DNA of 64,000 bases from Polynucleobacter sp. MWH-UH24A (GTDB lineage Bacteria; Pseudomonadota; Gammaproteobacteria; Burkholderiales; Burkholderiaceae): contig NZ_CP061292.1 in NCBI RefSeq assembly GCF_018687475.1, forward strand, positions 744,001 through 808,000, read 5' to 3'. The stretch's first letter is position 1. Each line of letters starts with the position of its first letter. The notes below the pieces were generated by a model. It was not told where the DNA came from. It ran no database searches and saw only the letters and a list, made by a program, of their open reading frames with translations. A program made the translations under genes and the position numbers. Of this stretch, positions 46,517 through 56,769 are shown in pieces.

Positions 46517-49369
46517 ATGATGCAGTCCTATAGAGGTTCCTCGTACCTCTTTGGGGGTAATGCCCCCTACGTAGAAGAACTCTACGAATCGTATTTATTA
46601 GATCCCACATCCGTAGCGCAGCATTGGCGCGATTACTTTGATAACGTCGTTCAGGTTCCGGCCGTAGATGGCTCCAATGGTCGAGATATTGCGCATGCGC
46701 CCATTGTGGCCTCGTTTGCTGAACGTGCTAAGCAGGGTCCCATCAAAACGATTCAGGATTCAGCCGACTCTGAGATGGGTCGCAAGCGAGTCGCGGTTCA
46801 GCAGCTGATTGCGGCGTATCGCAACGTGGGTAACCGTTGGGCGAACCTAGACCCCCTAAAGCGTACTGAACGCCCCGATATCCCAGAGCTCAATCCATCG
46901 TTCTATGGATTTTCTGATAGCGATATGGACATCGTCTTCAATACCAGCAATACCTTCTTTGGTAAAAACCAAATGACCTTACGGGATTTGCTGCAAGCAC
47001 TGCGCGAGACCTATTGCGGCACCTTGGCTGCTGAGTTTATGAACATTGCCGATCAGAAAATAAAAAAATGGTGGCAAGAAAAACTCGAATCGATTCGCTC
47101 GACGCCTAAATTCACGAATGAACAGCGCAAACAAATATTAGATCGCTTAACGGCGGCCGAAGGACTTGAGCGGTATCTTCAAGCAAAGTATGTCGGTCAA
47201 AAGCGTTTCTCACTCGAGGGTGGTGATAGTTTCATTCCCTGCATGGATGAACTCATTCAAGGGGCTGGCAAACGGGGTGTGCAAGAGATTGTGATTGGTA
47301 TGGCCCACCGCGGTCGCTTAAATGTTCTAGTTAATGTCTTGGGTAAATCACCGAAAGACCTCTTTGCTGAATTTGATCACACCGCCCCTGAAGATTTACC
47401 TGCGGGTGACGTGAAGTATCACCAGGGATTCTCGAGCGACATTTCAACGCCTGGAGGCCCAGTGCATTTATCACTGGCCTTTAATCCATCGCACCTCGAA
47501 ATTGTGAATCCCGTGGTCGAGGGTTCCGCTCGTGCGCGTATGGAGCGGCGCAATGATCTTTCGGGCAGTCAAGTATTGCCCGTCTTAGTGCATGGTGATG
47601 CGGCGATTGCGGGTCAAGGTGTGATGCAAGAGACCTTGGCGCTGTCAGAGGTTCGTGGGTACTCCACGGGCGGCACCGTTCATATTGTCATTAATAACCA
47701 GATTGGTTTTACCACCTCAGATCCTCGAGATCTTCGGTCGAGTTTGTATTGCACCGATATTATGAAAACGATTGATGCGCCGGTACTGCATGTCAATGGC
47801 GATGATCCTGAGGCGGTAGTCCTAGCAACGCAACTCGCTTTGGAATACAGAACGCAATTTCGTAAGGATGTAGCGGTTGACATCATTTGCTTTCGTAAGC
47901 TTGGTCACAACGAGCAAGATACCCCTGCAATGACCCAACCGTACATGTACAGCATTATTGCTAAGCATCCAGGTACACGAAAGTTATACGCTGATCGTTT
48001 GGAGGCACAAGGTGTGTTAGGTGCAGGTTCAGGCGATGAGATGGTCAAAGCCTTTCGTGCTGCCATGGAAGAGGGTAAGCAAACCCTTGACCCGGTATTA
48101 AGCAACTTCAAAGGTAAATTTGCAGTCGATTGGTCACCATTTTTAAATAAGAAGTGGACCGATCAAGCTGATACCGCCATACCATTGACAGAGTGGAAGC
48201 GATTAGCAGATCGACTCACGACCATTCCTGAGAGTTTCAAAGTGCACCCATTGGTACAAAAGGTGTATACCGATCGTGCCGCGATGGGCCGTGGTGAGAT
48301 CAATGTTGATTGGGGGATGGGGGAGGCGATGGCCTTCGCATCCTTACTTGCTAGTGGTTACCCCATTCGTTTATCGGGTGAGGATAGTGGCCGAGGTACC
48401 TTTAGCCACCGCCACTCGGTATTGCATGATCAAGAGCGTGGCAATTCAGATTCCAGCTATATTCCTTTGCAAAACATTAGCAAAGATCAAGCACCCTTTA
48501 CGGTGATCGACTCGATTCTTTCCGAAGAGGCTGTTCTTGGATTTGAATATGGTTATGCAGCTGCTGAGCCCAATACACTCACGATTTGGGAAGCCCAGTT
48601 TGGTGACTTCGTTAATGGCGCTCAAGTGGTCATCGATCAGTTCATCGCCTCTGGTGAAGTGAAATGGGGTCGTGTCAACGGTTTGGTGATGATGCTGCCG
48701 CATGGTTATGAAGGTCAGGGCCCAGAACATTCCTCGGCTCGCCTTGAGCGCTTTATGCAGTTGTGCGCCGATACCAATATGCAAGTGGTTCAGCCCACGA
48801 CCGCATCGCAGATCTTCCATCTCTTAAGGCGGCAGATGATTCGGCAATTTAGAAAGCCGCTCATCATCATGACCCCCAAATCCTTACTGCGTCACAAAGA
48901 TGCGGGGTCACCGTTGATTGAGTTCACCAAAGGTGAGTTTCAGACGGTGATTCCGGAGCAAGATGACTCGCTTGACCCCCAAAAGGTAGAGCGCTTAATT
49001 GTGTGCTCGGGTAAGGTCTACTACGATTTAGTCAAGCAGCGCGCCGATAAGAAGATCGATACCGCAGCGATTGTGCGTATTGAGCAGCTGTATCCTTTCC
49101 CCCATAAGGCGGTCGCCAGCATCATTAAGTCCTATCCCAATCTCACTGAGTTGGTGTGGTGTCAGGATGAACCACAAAATCAGGGCGCCTGGTTCTTCGT
49201 GCAACACAATTTATTGGAGAACATGGGCGAGGGCATGCGTCTTGGTTATGCCGGTCGACCCGCATCGGCCTCGCCGGCTGTTGGGTATGCCCATTTGCAT
49301 CAGAGTCAGCAAAAGGCATTACTCACCGCGGCGTTTGCCAAGCTCAAAGGATTTGTGGTCACCAAATAG
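46517..49369 (+). CDS. sucA: 2-oxoglutarate dehydrogenase E1 component
   Basis: A thiamine-diphosphate enzyme of about 950 residues that decarboxylates 2-oxoglutarate in the TCA cycle and hands the succinyl group to E2. It has the N-terminal E2-interacting tail (SSYLFGGNAPYVEELYESYL), HRGRLNVLVNVLGKSP, the ThDP-binding GDAAIAGQGVMQETLALS region and the C-terminal transketolase-like domain (EDSGRGTFSHRHSVLHDQ). The frame opens at GTG 46508; ATG 46517 is preferred because AGGTGAG then stands at a suitable distance. Operon with sucB and lpd. Confidence 0.97.
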   Translation: MMQSYRGSSYLFGGNAPYVEELYESYLLDPTSVAQHWRDYFDNVVQVPAVDGSNGRDIAHAPIVASFAERAKQGPIKTIQDSADSEMGRKRVAVQQLIAAYRNVGNRWANLDPLKRTERPDIPELNPSFYGFSDSDMDIVFNTSNTFFGKNQMTLRDLLQALRETYCGTLAAEFMNIADQKIKKWWQEKLESIRSTPKFTNEQRKQILDRLTAAEGLERYLQAKYVGQKRFSLEGGDSFIPCMDELIQGAGKRGVQEIVIGMAHRGRLNVLVNVLGKSPKDLFAEFDHTAPEDLPAGDVKYHQGFSSDISTPGGPVHLSLAFNPSHLEIVNPVVEGSARARMERRNDLSGSQVLPVLVHGDAAIAGQGVMQETLALSEVRGYSTGGTVHIVINNQIGFTTSDPRDLRSSLYCTDIMKTIDAPVLHVNGDDPEAVVLATQLALEYRTQFRKDVAVDIICFRKLGHNEQDTPAMTQPYMYSIIAKHPGTRKLYADRLEAQGVLGAGSGDEMVKAFRAAMEEGKQTLDPVLSNFKGKFAVDWSPFLNKKWTDQADTAIPLTEWKRLADRLTTIPESFKVHPLVQKVYTDRAAMGRGEINVDWGMGEAMAFASLLASGYPIRLSGEDSGRGTFSHRHSVLHDQERGNSDSSYIPLQNISKDQAPFTVIDSILSEEAVLGFEYGYAAAEPNTLTIWEAQFGDFVNGAQVVIDQFIASGEVKWGRVNGLVMMLPHGYEGQGPEHSSARLERFMQLCADTNMQVVQPTTASQIFHLLRRQMIRQFRKPLIIMTPKSLLRHKDAGSPLIEFTKGEFQTVIPEQDDSLDPQKVERLIVCSGKVYYDLVKQRADKKIDTAAIVRIEQLYPFPHKAVASIIKSYPNLTELVWCQDEPQNQGAWFFVQHNLLENMGEGMRLGYAGRPASASPAVGYAHLHQSQQKALLTAAFAKLKGFVVTK

Positions 49370-49419
49370 GTGGCACGAACAGAACAGCGATTTAATCTAA
49401 CTCATTCATAGGACATATC

Positions 49420-50625
49420 ATGGCTTTATTTGACGTAAAGGTTCCACAACTTTCTGAATCGGTTGCCGAAGCAACGCTCTTGCAGTGGAAGAAAAAACCG
49501 GGCGAAGCCGTTGCCCAAGACGAGATCTTGATCGAGATCGAAACCGATAAGGTAGTGCTTGAAGTACCAGCTCCATCGGCAGGCGTGATGGCTGAGATTT
49601 TGGTTGCCGATGGTGGAACCGTGGTGGCTGATCAAGTGATCGCAAAGATTGATAGTGAAGGCAAAGCAACTGCAGCCGCAGCCGCAGCTCCCGCATCAGC
49701 CAAAGCCGCGGCACCAGCGCCAGCCTCTTCTTCAAACAAAGGCTCCATTGCCGCTCCCTCTGCAGCTAAACTCATGGCCGAGAACAATCTAACGGCCAAT
49801 CAAGTTGCCGGCACTGGTCGGGACGGTCGTGTGACCAAGGGTGATGTGCAAAATGCGATTGCAGGCGGTGCGAAGCCAGTCGCGAGCGCCGCACCACTTC
49901 CCATGTCAACGATGCCCCTTGGGGATCGTACCGAGGAGCGGGTGCCAATGACCCGTCTGCGTGCTCGTATTGCAGAGCGCCTCTTGGAATCGCAAGCCAA
50001 TAATGCGATCTTGACCACCTTCAATGAGGTCAATATGGCTCCCGTGATTGCAATGCGCTCACGCTATAAAGATGTCTTTGAAAAAACCCATGGCGTGAAA
50101 TTAGGCTTCATGTCCTTCTTTGTAAAAGCGGCGACCTATGCATTAAAGAGATATCCAATCTTGAACGCATCGGTCGATGGTAATGACATTGTTTATCACG
50201 GTTACTTTGATATTGGTATTGCAGTGAGTTCGCCACGCGGTTTGGTGGTGCCTATCTTGCGCAATGTCGATCAAATGACCTTGGCTGAGATTGAAAAGCA
50301 AATTGCGGATTACGGTAATAAAGCCCGTGAGGGTAAATTAAGTATCGAAGAGTTAACTGGTGGGACGTTCTCGATCTCCAACGGTGGAGTCTTTGGATCG
50401 ATGCTCTCGACCCCCATTATCAATCCACCCCAATCCGCTATTTTGGGGATCCATGCAACCAAGGAGCGGGCTGTCGTTGAAGATGGACAAATCGTTATTC
50501 GTCCGATCAACTATTTAGCCCTGTCGTATGACCATCGGATTATCGATGGTCGCGAAGCAGTCTTGGGGCTAGTGGCAATGAAGGAGCTATTAGAAGATCC
50601 TGCTCGTTTACTACTTGATCTGTAA
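49420..50625 (+). CDS. sucB: 2-oxoglutarate dehydrogenase E2 (dihydrolipoyl succinyltransferase)
   Basis: A 401-residue core protein with one lipoyl domain (lipoyl Lys44 in [12 protein letters not shown]), an Ala/Pro-rich flexible linker (about 85-110), a peripheral-subunit-binding domain ([20 protein letters not shown]) and the acyltransferase domain with catalytic His in [13 protein letters not shown]. It transfers succinyl from lipoate to CoA. It starts 50 bases after sucA and is followed 10 bases later by lpd. Confidence 0.97.
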   Translation: MALFDVKVPQLSESVAEATLLQWKKKPGEAVAQDEILIEIETDKVVLEVPAPSAGVMAEILVADGGTVVADQVIAKIDSEGKATAAAAAAPASAKAAAPAPASSSNKGSIAAPSAAKLMAENNLTANQVAGTGRDGRVTKGDVQNAIAGGAKPVASAAPLPMSTMPLGDRTEERVPMTRLRARIAERLLESQANNAILTTFNEVNMAPVIAMRSRYKDVFEKTHGVKLGFMSFFVKAATYALKRYPILNASVDGNDIVYHGYFDIGIAVSSPRGLVVPILRNVDQMTLAEIEKQIADYGNKAREGKLSIEELTGGTFSISNGGVFGSMLSTPIINPPQSAILGIHATKERAVVEDGQIVIRPINYLALSYDHRIIDGREAVLGLVAMKELLEDPARLLLDL

Positions 50626-50635
50626 GGAGTAAACC

Positions 50636-52072
50636 ATGAGCCAAGTATTTGATGTGCTAGTGATTGGAGCTGGCCCCGGCGGTTACATTGCAGCAATTCG
50701 GGCAGCGCAATTGGGATTTAAGGTAGCCTGTGCAGAGTCCAATCCGTATGCGGATCCCAAAGGCGAGCCACGCTTAGGCGGTACGTGTTTGAACGTGGGC
50801 TGCATTCCATCCAAAGCCCTGTTGGCGTCTTCCGAGGAGTTTGAGAAGATCGGTCATCACGTCGCTGACCATGGTATTCAGGTAGGCTCAGTGAAGATTG
50901 ACATTCAAAAGATGCTGGCGCGTAAGGATGAAATCGTCAACAAAATGACCGGCGGTATTAGTTTCCTGTTTCGCAAAAATAAAGTGACCAGCATTAAAGG
51001 ACACGCCTCGTTTGCGGGCAAAACTACTGAGGGGTATCAAATCAAAATTACCGGTAAAGATGCCGGAACTATCACGGCTAAGAACGTCATTATTGCGACT
51101 GGCTCAAAGGCGAGACATCTCCCTAACATCCCAGTCGATAACGTCCTAGTTTGCGATAACGAGGGCGCGCTTAAATTTGATTCGCTGCCTAAGCGCTTAG
51201 GTGTGATCGGTGCAGGTGTCATTGGTCTTGAGCTTGGTTCAGTCTGGCGCCGCGTTGGCTCACAAGTTACAGTCCTTGAGGCCTTGCCAAGCTTTTTGGG
51301 TGCATGTGATGAAGGAATCGCAAAAGAAGCCAAAAAGATTTTTACCAAGCAGGGTCTTGATATTCATATGGGCGTCAAGATCGATGGCGTTAAAGCCGAC
51401 AAGAAGGGTGTCGTGGTCTCGTATCAGGACAGCACAGGCAAACCCCAAAAACTAGAATGCGATCGTCTCATCGTCTCGGTAGGCCGTGTACCCAATACCG
51501 AAGGACTTAATCTGGAAGCGATTCAGATTAAAACCGATGAGCGCGGTTTTATCCCGATTAATGATCATACTTGCGCGACATCAGCACCCGGAGTCTATGC
51601 AATTGGTGATGTGGTGCGCGGACCAATGCTGGCTCATAAGGCCGAGGATGAAGGGGTGCTTGTTGCTGAGTTACTCGCTGGTCAAAAACCGCATATTGAT
51701 TACAACTGCATTCCTTGGGTGATTTACACCGACCCTGAAATTGCATGGGTTGGTAAGACCGAGCAACAACTCAAAGCAGAGGGGCGCGCGTTTAAAGCGG
51801 GCCAATTCCCGTTCATGGCCAACGGTCGTGCGTTGGGAATGGATCGTGCCGATGGCTTTGTCAAAATCTTAGCGGATGCCAAAACCGATGAGGTTCTTGG
51901 GGTGCATATTATTGGCCCTAATGCCTCAGACCTGATTGCGGAAGCCGCTTTGGCGATGGAGTTTAAAGCAGCCGCTGAAGACATTGCTCGTGTTTGCCAT
52001 CCTCACCCCAGCTTATCAGAGGTAATGCGCGAAGCAGCTTTAGCAACGGATCAACGCGCACTCAATATGTAA
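50636..52072 (+). CDS. lpd: Dihydrolipoyl dehydrogenase (E3)
   Basis: A 478-residue FAD enzyme that reoxidises dihydrolipoamide using NAD. It has FAD-binding [19 protein letters not shown], the redox disulphide [19 protein letters not shown]-binding [19 protein letters not shown] and the dimer-interface His-Glu in [18 protein letters not shown] site precedes the ATG. It completes the 2-oxoglutarate dehydrogenase operon; zapE begins one base after its stop. Confidence 0.97.
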   Translation: MSQVFDVLVIGAGPGGYIAAIRAAQLGFKVACAESNPYADPKGEPRLGGTCLNVGCIPSKALLASSEEFEKIGHHVADHGIQVGSVKIDIQKMLARKDEIVNKMTGGISFLFRKNKVTSIKGHASFAGKTTEGYQIKITGKDAGTITAKNVIIATGSKARHLPNIPVDNVLVCDNEGALKFDSLPKRLGVIGAGVIGLELGSVWRRVGSQVTVLEALPSFLGACDEGIAKEAKKIFTKQGLDIHMGVKIDGVKADKKGVVVSYQDSTGKPQKLECDRLIVSVGRVPNTEGLNLEAIQIKTDERGFIPINDHTCATSAPGVYAIGDVVRGPMLAHKAEDEGVLVAELLAGQKPHIDYNCIPWVIYTDPEIAWVGKTEQQLKAEGRAFKAGQFPFMANGRALGMDRADGFVKILADAKTDEVLGVHIIGPNASDLIAEAALAMEFKAAAEDIARVCHPHPSLSEVMREAALATDQRALNM

Positions 52073-52073
52073 G

Positions 52074-53177
52074 TTGAAAGTCGCTGACTTTTACAACCAA
52101 GAGTGTAAAGCGCGCGGTTATCATCCAGATCCTGCGCAAGAGCGGGCCATTGTTCGCTTGCAGCAATGCGAAGATCAGTGGGTTGCTTACAAAGAGATTC
52201 GGAGTAACGCGCTCACCAAAAAACTCTTTCACCCCGAGTTACCCCGAGGGGTTTACCTCTGGGGTGGAGTGGGTCGCGGTAAATCCTTTTTGATGGATTG
52301 CTTTTACGAAGCATCGCCCGTTCAAAAAAAAATCCGAATTCATTTTCATGAGTTCATGCGCGAGGTTCACCGTGAGCTCCATGAGCTTTCTGGATTGGCC
52401 GATCCCCTTGATGAGTTAGCCAAACGCATCTCCGATCGATATCGATTGATTTGCTTTGATGAGTTCCACATTAGTGATATTGCCGATGCCATGATCATGT
52501 ATCGCCTTTTAAAGGCTTTGTTCATTGATCGGGTGCAGTTCATCATGACCTCAAACTATCGACCCGATCAGTTGTATCCGAATGGTCTGCATCGTGACCG
52601 ACTCCTACCGGCAATTGAACTGTTGGAGCAGAAGCTCGATGTCTTGAATGTGGATGCGGGTAGTGATTACCGGCAAATTCAGATGACCCGGATTCAGGCC
52701 TATTTAACCCCATTAAATGAAGCAACCCATCAGCAGATGGATGATTACTTTCATGAGCTCATCGGCAAACAAATTGAAGCTACCAACCGTATCCTTAAAA
52801 TTGAGTCCCGCGAGATCCGGGCGCTGCATTTGGCTGAGGGTGTGGTTTGGTTTGATTTCCAAACCCTCTGCGCGGGCCCTCGTTCACAAAATGATTACTT
52901 AGAGATTGCTAACACGTTTCATACGGTGATGGTCTCTGAGGTGCCATATATGCCCCCCCGTTTAACCAATGAGGCAAGACGCTTTATTTGGCTGATTGAT
53001 GTACTTTATGACCATCGTGTGAAATTAATCATGTCAGCCGAAGTACCCCCTGACCAGCTCTATACGGAGGGACAGGTCGTTAGTGAATTTGCCCGCACCG
53101 TCTCGCGTTTAATGGAGATGCAATCCCGAGAATATATTGAGGCACCGCGTCGCCTTATTAATGCGCAACTGACCTAA
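52074..53177 (+). CDS. zapE: Cell division protein ZapE (AFG1-like ATPase)
   Basis: A 367-residue AAA-type ATPase that in E. coli joins the late division ring and affects FtsZ polymers. Walker A is GGVGRGKSF (64-72), Walker B and switch are LICFDEFHISDIADAM, and an arginine-finger region follows TSNYRPDQLYPNGLHRDRLLP. The start is TTG one base after the lpd stop, implying coupled translation. This linkage to the 2-oxoglutarate dehydrogenase genes is common in Burkholderiales. Confidence 0.93.
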   Translation: MKVADFYNQECKARGYHPDPAQERAIVRLQQCEDQWVAYKEIRSNALTKKLFHPELPRGVYLWGGVGRGKSFLMDCFYEASPVQKKIRIHFHEFMREVHRELHELSGLADPLDELAKRISDRYRLICFDEFHISDIADAMIMYRLLKALFIDRVQFIMTSNYRPDQLYPNGLHRDRLLPAIELLEQKLDVLNVDAGSDYRQIQMTRIQAYLTPLNEATHQQMDDYFHELIGKQIEATNRILKIESREIRALHLAEGVVWFDFQTLCAGPRSQNDYLEIANTFHTVMVSEVPYMPPRLTNEARRFIWLIDVLYDHRVKLIMSAEVPPDQLYTEGQVVSEFARTVSRLMEMQSREYIEAPRRLINAQLT

Positions 53178-53186
53178 AATAGGGAT

Positions 53187-54035
53187 ATGAGTATGCCCAT
53201 GCCTATTAATGCGGATTTACATTGCCACTCGGTAGTCTCTGACGGTACTTTATCCCCAGAGGAGCTCGCCTTGCGTGCTCATCAAAATGGCGTGCATTTA
53301 TGGTCCTTAACCGATCATGATGTCTTAGGTGGTCAGGCGCGTGCTCAAGACGCTGCGCTTAATTTAGGGATGGAGTATGTATCAGGTGTCGAGATCTCCA
53401 TTAGTTGGATGGGACAAACTGTGCATATTGTTGGTTTGGGATTTGATCCAAGCAACGTAACCTTGCAAGATGGTTTGCGTGCCACCCGGGATGGTCGTGA
53501 AGAGCGTGCTCGCCAAATGGCGGCTCAGCTTGCGCAAATCGGTATTGAAAATAGCTATGAAGGCGCTCTAAAGTTTGCTGGTAACCCGGAGCTCATTGCA
53601 CGCACGCACTTTGCGCGCTACCTCGTGGAGCAACAGGTCTGTCGTGATATGGATGAGGTGTTTAGAAAATACTTAGTTGCCGGTAAACCAGGTTATGTTT
53701 CGCACCGTTGGGCAAGCTTGGATCAGGCGGTCGATTGGATTACGGGTGCAGGTGGCGAGGCAGTGATTGCGCACCCAGGCCGCTACCGCTTAAATGCCAT
53801 GCAAATGGATGAGCTCTATGCCCGCTTTAAGGACCTGGGTGGCGCTGGTATTGAAGTCGTGACCGGTAGCCATAGTCCTGATCAATACCAAACCTATGCG
53901 AAGGTTGCCAAGCGGTATGGATTTATGGCTTCTCGTGGATCGGATTTTCATGATCCCCAGGAAAGCGATATTGATTTAGGGCAGCTTCCCCATCTTCCAG
54001 AGCACCTAACGCCCATTTGGTCGGCCTTTCATTAA
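53187..54035 (+). CDS. PHP-domain phosphoesterase (RNase AM / YciV-like)
   Basis: A 282-residue metal-dependent phosphoesterase. The PHP motifs are all present: NADLHCHSVVSDGTLSPEEL, LTDHDVLGG, GVEIS, AVIAHPGRYRL, SHSPDQ and a late RGSDFHD. The family includes E. coli YciV/RnmA, which trims 5' ends of rRNA and degrades short oligonucleotides from the 5' end, so a similar role is likely. TAAAAT (53175-53180) ends six bases before the ATG, suggesting a leaderless transcript. Confidence 0.9.
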   Translation: MSMPMPINADLHCHSVVSDGTLSPEELALRAHQNGVHLWSLTDHDVLGGQARAQDAALNLGMEYVSGVEISISWMGQTVHIVGLGFDPSNVTLQDGLRATRDGREERARQMAAQLAQIGIENSYEGALKFAGNPELIARTHFARYLVEQQVCRDMDEVFRKYLVAGKPGYVSHRWASLDQAVDWITGAGGEAVIAHPGRYRLNAMQMDELYARFKDLGGAGIEVVTGSHSPDQYQTYAKVAKRYGFMASRGSDFHDPQESDIDLGQLPHLPEHLTPIWSAFH

Positions 54036-54053
54036 ATAAGCGACAATCCTCTC

Positions 54054-55256
54054 ATGTTTGCAGAACGCGTTTTATCCGGCATGCGTCCCACGGGCGCCTT
54101 GCATTTAGGCCACTACCATGGCGTCTTAAAAAATTGGGTACGCCTTCAGGCTGAATACCCCTGTTTTTTCTTTGTTGCTGACTGGCATGCATTAACAACG
54201 CACTACGAGACCCCTGAGGTGATTCAAGAGTCGGTCTGGGAGATGGTGATCGATTGGTTAGCAGCGGGTGTTGATCCCAATCAAGCTACATTATTTATTC
54301 AGAGTCGAGTGCCAGAACACTCCGAATTATTTCTTCTTCTAGCCATGGGTACCCCATTGGGTTGGCTTGAACGAGTCCCCACCTACAAAGACCAAATTGA
54401 AAAACTAAAAGAAAAAGATTTGCAGACCTATGGCTTTTTAGGTTACCCCTTGCTACAGGCCGCAGATATTTTGATCTATCGTGCCCTCTATGTTCCAGTT
54501 GGTGAGGATCAGGTTCCTCATGTGGAAATGACCCGTGAAGTGGCCCGTCGTTTTAATCACCTGTATGGTCGTGAGCCTGGTTTTGAGGAGAAGGCCCTCG
54601 AGGCAGTAAAAAAACTCGGTAGCAAGCGCGCCAAGCTTTACCTGGAATTGCGTAATGCCTACCAAGAGCGTGGCGAGGATGAAGCGCTGATGCAAGCACA
54701 GGCCTTATTGCAAGAGGCGCAAAGTTTATCGATGGGTGATCGTGAGCGATTATTTGGATACCTCGAGGGTGCTCGTAAGATTATTTTGGTCGAGCCCCAG
54801 GCTTTGTTAACCGAAGCAGCTCGGATGCCAGGTCTTGATGGGCAAAAGATGTCGAAGTCCTATGCCAATACGATTGCCATTCGTGAGGCGCCTGAGGAGG
54901 TGATTCGCTTAGTGCGGACCATGCCAACCGATCCTGCGCGAGTGCGACGCACCGATCCTGGTAATCCAGCTAATTGTCCTCTGTGGCAGTTTCATCAGGT
55001 GTACTCGGACCAAACCACCAAGGATTGGGCGCAGAAGGGCTGCCAAAGTGCGAGCATTGGTTGCCTAGACTGCAAACAACCCGTGATTGATGCGATCTTG
55101 CGTGAACAACAACCGATGTTTGAGCGTGCACAACAGTATTTAGATGATCCAAGCCTGCTGCGTTCCATCATTGCGGATGGCTCCGATAAGGCCCGTAAGG
55201 TTGCCCAAGAAACCATGCGGGATGTGCGCGAGGCGATGGGCCTGGATGTTGATTGA
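54054..55256 (+). CDS. trpS: Tryptophanyl-tRNA synthetase
   Basis: A 400-residue class I synthetase with the HIGH-type motif (GALHLGHYHG) and KMSKS (GLDGQKMSKSYANT). An insertion of roughly 70 residues rich in charged helices (KKLGSKRAKLYLELRNAYQE to EARKIILV-like end) between them makes it longer than the E. coli enzyme (334), as in other Burkholderiales. GACAAT (54042-54047) lies six bases before the ATG, a weaker case of the leaderless pattern. The stop overlaps the TTG start of the methyltransferase gene. Confidence 0.95.
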   Translation: MFAERVLSGMRPTGALHLGHYHGVLKNWVRLQAEYPCFFFVADWHALTTHYETPEVIQESVWEMVIDWLAAGVDPNQATLFIQSRVPEHSELFLLLAMGTPLGWLERVPTYKDQIEKLKEKDLQTYGFLGYPLLQAADILIYRALYVPVGEDQVPHVEMTREVARRFNHLYGREPGFEEKALEAVKKLGSKRAKLYLELRNAYQERGEDEALMQAQALLQEAQSLSMGDRERLFGYLEGARKIILVEPQALLTEAARMPGLDGQKMSKSYANTIAIREAPEEVIRLVRTMPTDPARVRRTDPGNPANCPLWQFHQVYSDQTTKDWAQKGCQSASIGCLDCKQPVIDAILREQQPMFERAQQYLDDPSLLRSIIADGSDKARKVAQETMRDVREAMGLDVD

Positions 55257-55831
55257 CTCTGAATCACGTGCACGCCGCTCTAGAAACTGCTTCACCTTGG
55301 ATTGCCCAATACGCTGACCTGATTGTTCCTGGGGGCAAGGTTCTCGATCTTGCCTGTGGTGGTGGTCGACACGCAATCTACCTTGCCAATCGCGGCTTCA
55401 TGGTGCTGGCTGTTGATCGTGATGCAGAATCTCTAGCCCGCATTGACCATCAGTTTGTGATGACCCAGCAAATGGATCTCGAAGGAGATCGATGGCCGCT
55501 TCCCGAGTCCGAGTTTGGTCAATGGAATGCCATTGTGGTGAGTAACTATCTCTATCGGCCTTACTTAGAACAATTGCCAGATCTTTTGGAAGAGGGCGGT
55601 ATCTTGCTCTACGAGACCTTTGCAATCGGTAATGAAGAATTTGGTAAACCCTCAAATTCCAACTTTTTACTTCAGCATGGCGAGTTACTAGATCTCGCCA
55701 AGCGACATGATCTGCACGTGGTGGCTTATCAGGATGGCTATCGTGCAATCCCCAAACCGGCCATGGTTCAGAGCCTATGCGCTAGCCGGGGACTGCCCAA
55801 AATACGCCATCCGTTACAATTTAGCGCTTAA
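55253..55831 (+). CDS. Class I SAM-dependent methyltransferase
   Basis: A 192-residue Rossmann-fold methyltransferase with SAM motif [20 protein letters not shown] and acidic ribose-binding Asp in [10 protein letters not shown], then [18 protein letters not shown]. The substrate is unknown; the short size and fold resemble tellurite-resistance TehB-like and related proteins. The start is uncertain: TTG 55253 overlaps the trpS stop and allows coupling, while an in-frame GTG follows closely. Confidence 0.82.
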   Translation: MTLNHVHAALETASPWIAQYADLIVPGGKVLDLACGGGRHAIYLANRGFMVLAVDRDAESLARIDHQFVMTQQMDLEGDRWPLPESEFGQWNAIVVSNYLYRPYLEQLPDLLEEGGILLYETFAIGNEEFGKPSNSNFLLQHGELLDLAKRHDLHVVAYQDGYRAIPKPAMVQSLCASRGLPKIRHPLQFSA

Positions 55832-55854
55832 GCCGTTTGATCGATAAAACCCTT

Positions 55855-56754
55855 ATGAAATCAGCCATGATGACCGGAAGTATGGTTGCAATTGCAACCC
55901 CAATGCACGAAGACGCTAGTCTTGATTACGCCGCATTGCGCTCCTTACTGGATTGGCATGTCAATGAGGGCACCGATGCAATTGTGATCGTTGGCACGAG
56001 TGGTGAGTCGCCAACGGTATCGGTTGAAGAACACTGTGAGCTCATCCGTGTAACGGTCGAGCATATCAATGGCCGCATTGCGGTGATTGCTGGAACCGGC
56101 GGTAACTCGACTCGGGAAGCGATTGAATTAACCGAGTACGCCAAAAAGGTGGGTGCGGATGCTAGCCTGCAGGTGGTGCCGTATTACAACAAGCCCACCC
56201 AAGAGGGAATGTATGCTCACTTTAAAACGATTGCTGAGCGCGTCGATCTGCCGGTCATTTTGTATAACGTCCCCGGACGTACCGTCGCCGATCTTGCCAA
56301 TGAGACCACAGTCCGTTTGGCTCAGGTGCCAGGGGTTATCGGAATTAAAGACGCGACTGGTAATTTAGAGCGCGGCTCACTGCTATTGGCCGAGCTCAAA
56401 CATAAACAGCTTAACCAGTTTGCAGTCTACTCGGGTGATGACCTAACTGCTTTATTTCTGATGCTGATGGGCGGGCACGGCAACATCTCGGTAACGGCCA
56501 ATGTGGCACCTCGCCTAATGAGCGAACTTTGCAAAGCAGCGATTGCTGGTGACGCTAAGCGCGCGAGAGAAATTCAGTATCAATTGTTGGCAGTTCATAA
56601 ACTGATGTTTATCGAGGCTAATCCCATACCCGTGAAATGGGCCTTGCATCAGATGGGTAAGATTCCAGCCGGAATTCGGTTACCATTGACGCCACTTAGC
56701 GAGCCATTGCGTGAGCCCTTGCGTCAGGCATTGGGCCAAGCCGGTTTGCTGTAA
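55855..56754 (+). CDS. dapA: 4-hydroxy-tetrahydrodipicolinate synthase
   Basis: A 299-residue aldolase-class enzyme condensing aspartate semialdehyde with pyruvate at the entry to lysine and diaminopimelate synthesis. Landmarks are [29 protein letters not shown] with the catalytic Tyr, and the Schiff-base Lys in [11 protein letters not shown]. The frame opens at TTG 55837; ATG 55855 or ATG 55867 fits the family N-terminus ([10 protein letters not shown]) better, and neither has a clear binding site. TACAAT at 55815-55820 may be its -10. bamC follows. Confidence 0.95.
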   Translation: MKSAMMTGSMVAIATPMHEDASLDYAALRSLLDWHVNEGTDAIVIVGTSGESPTVSVEEHCELIRVTVEHINGRIAVIAGTGGNSTREAIELTEYAKKVGADASLQVVPYYNKPTQEGMYAHFKTIAERVDLPVILYNVPGRTVADLANETTVRLAQVPGVIGIKDATGNLERGSLLLAELKHKQLNQFAVYSGDDLTALFLMLMGGHGNISVTANVAPRLMSELCKAAIAGDAKRAREIQYQLLAVHKLMFIEANPIPVKWALHQMGKIPAGIRLPLTPLSEPLREPLRQALGQAGLL

Positions 56755-56769
56755 TTTCGTAAGGAACGA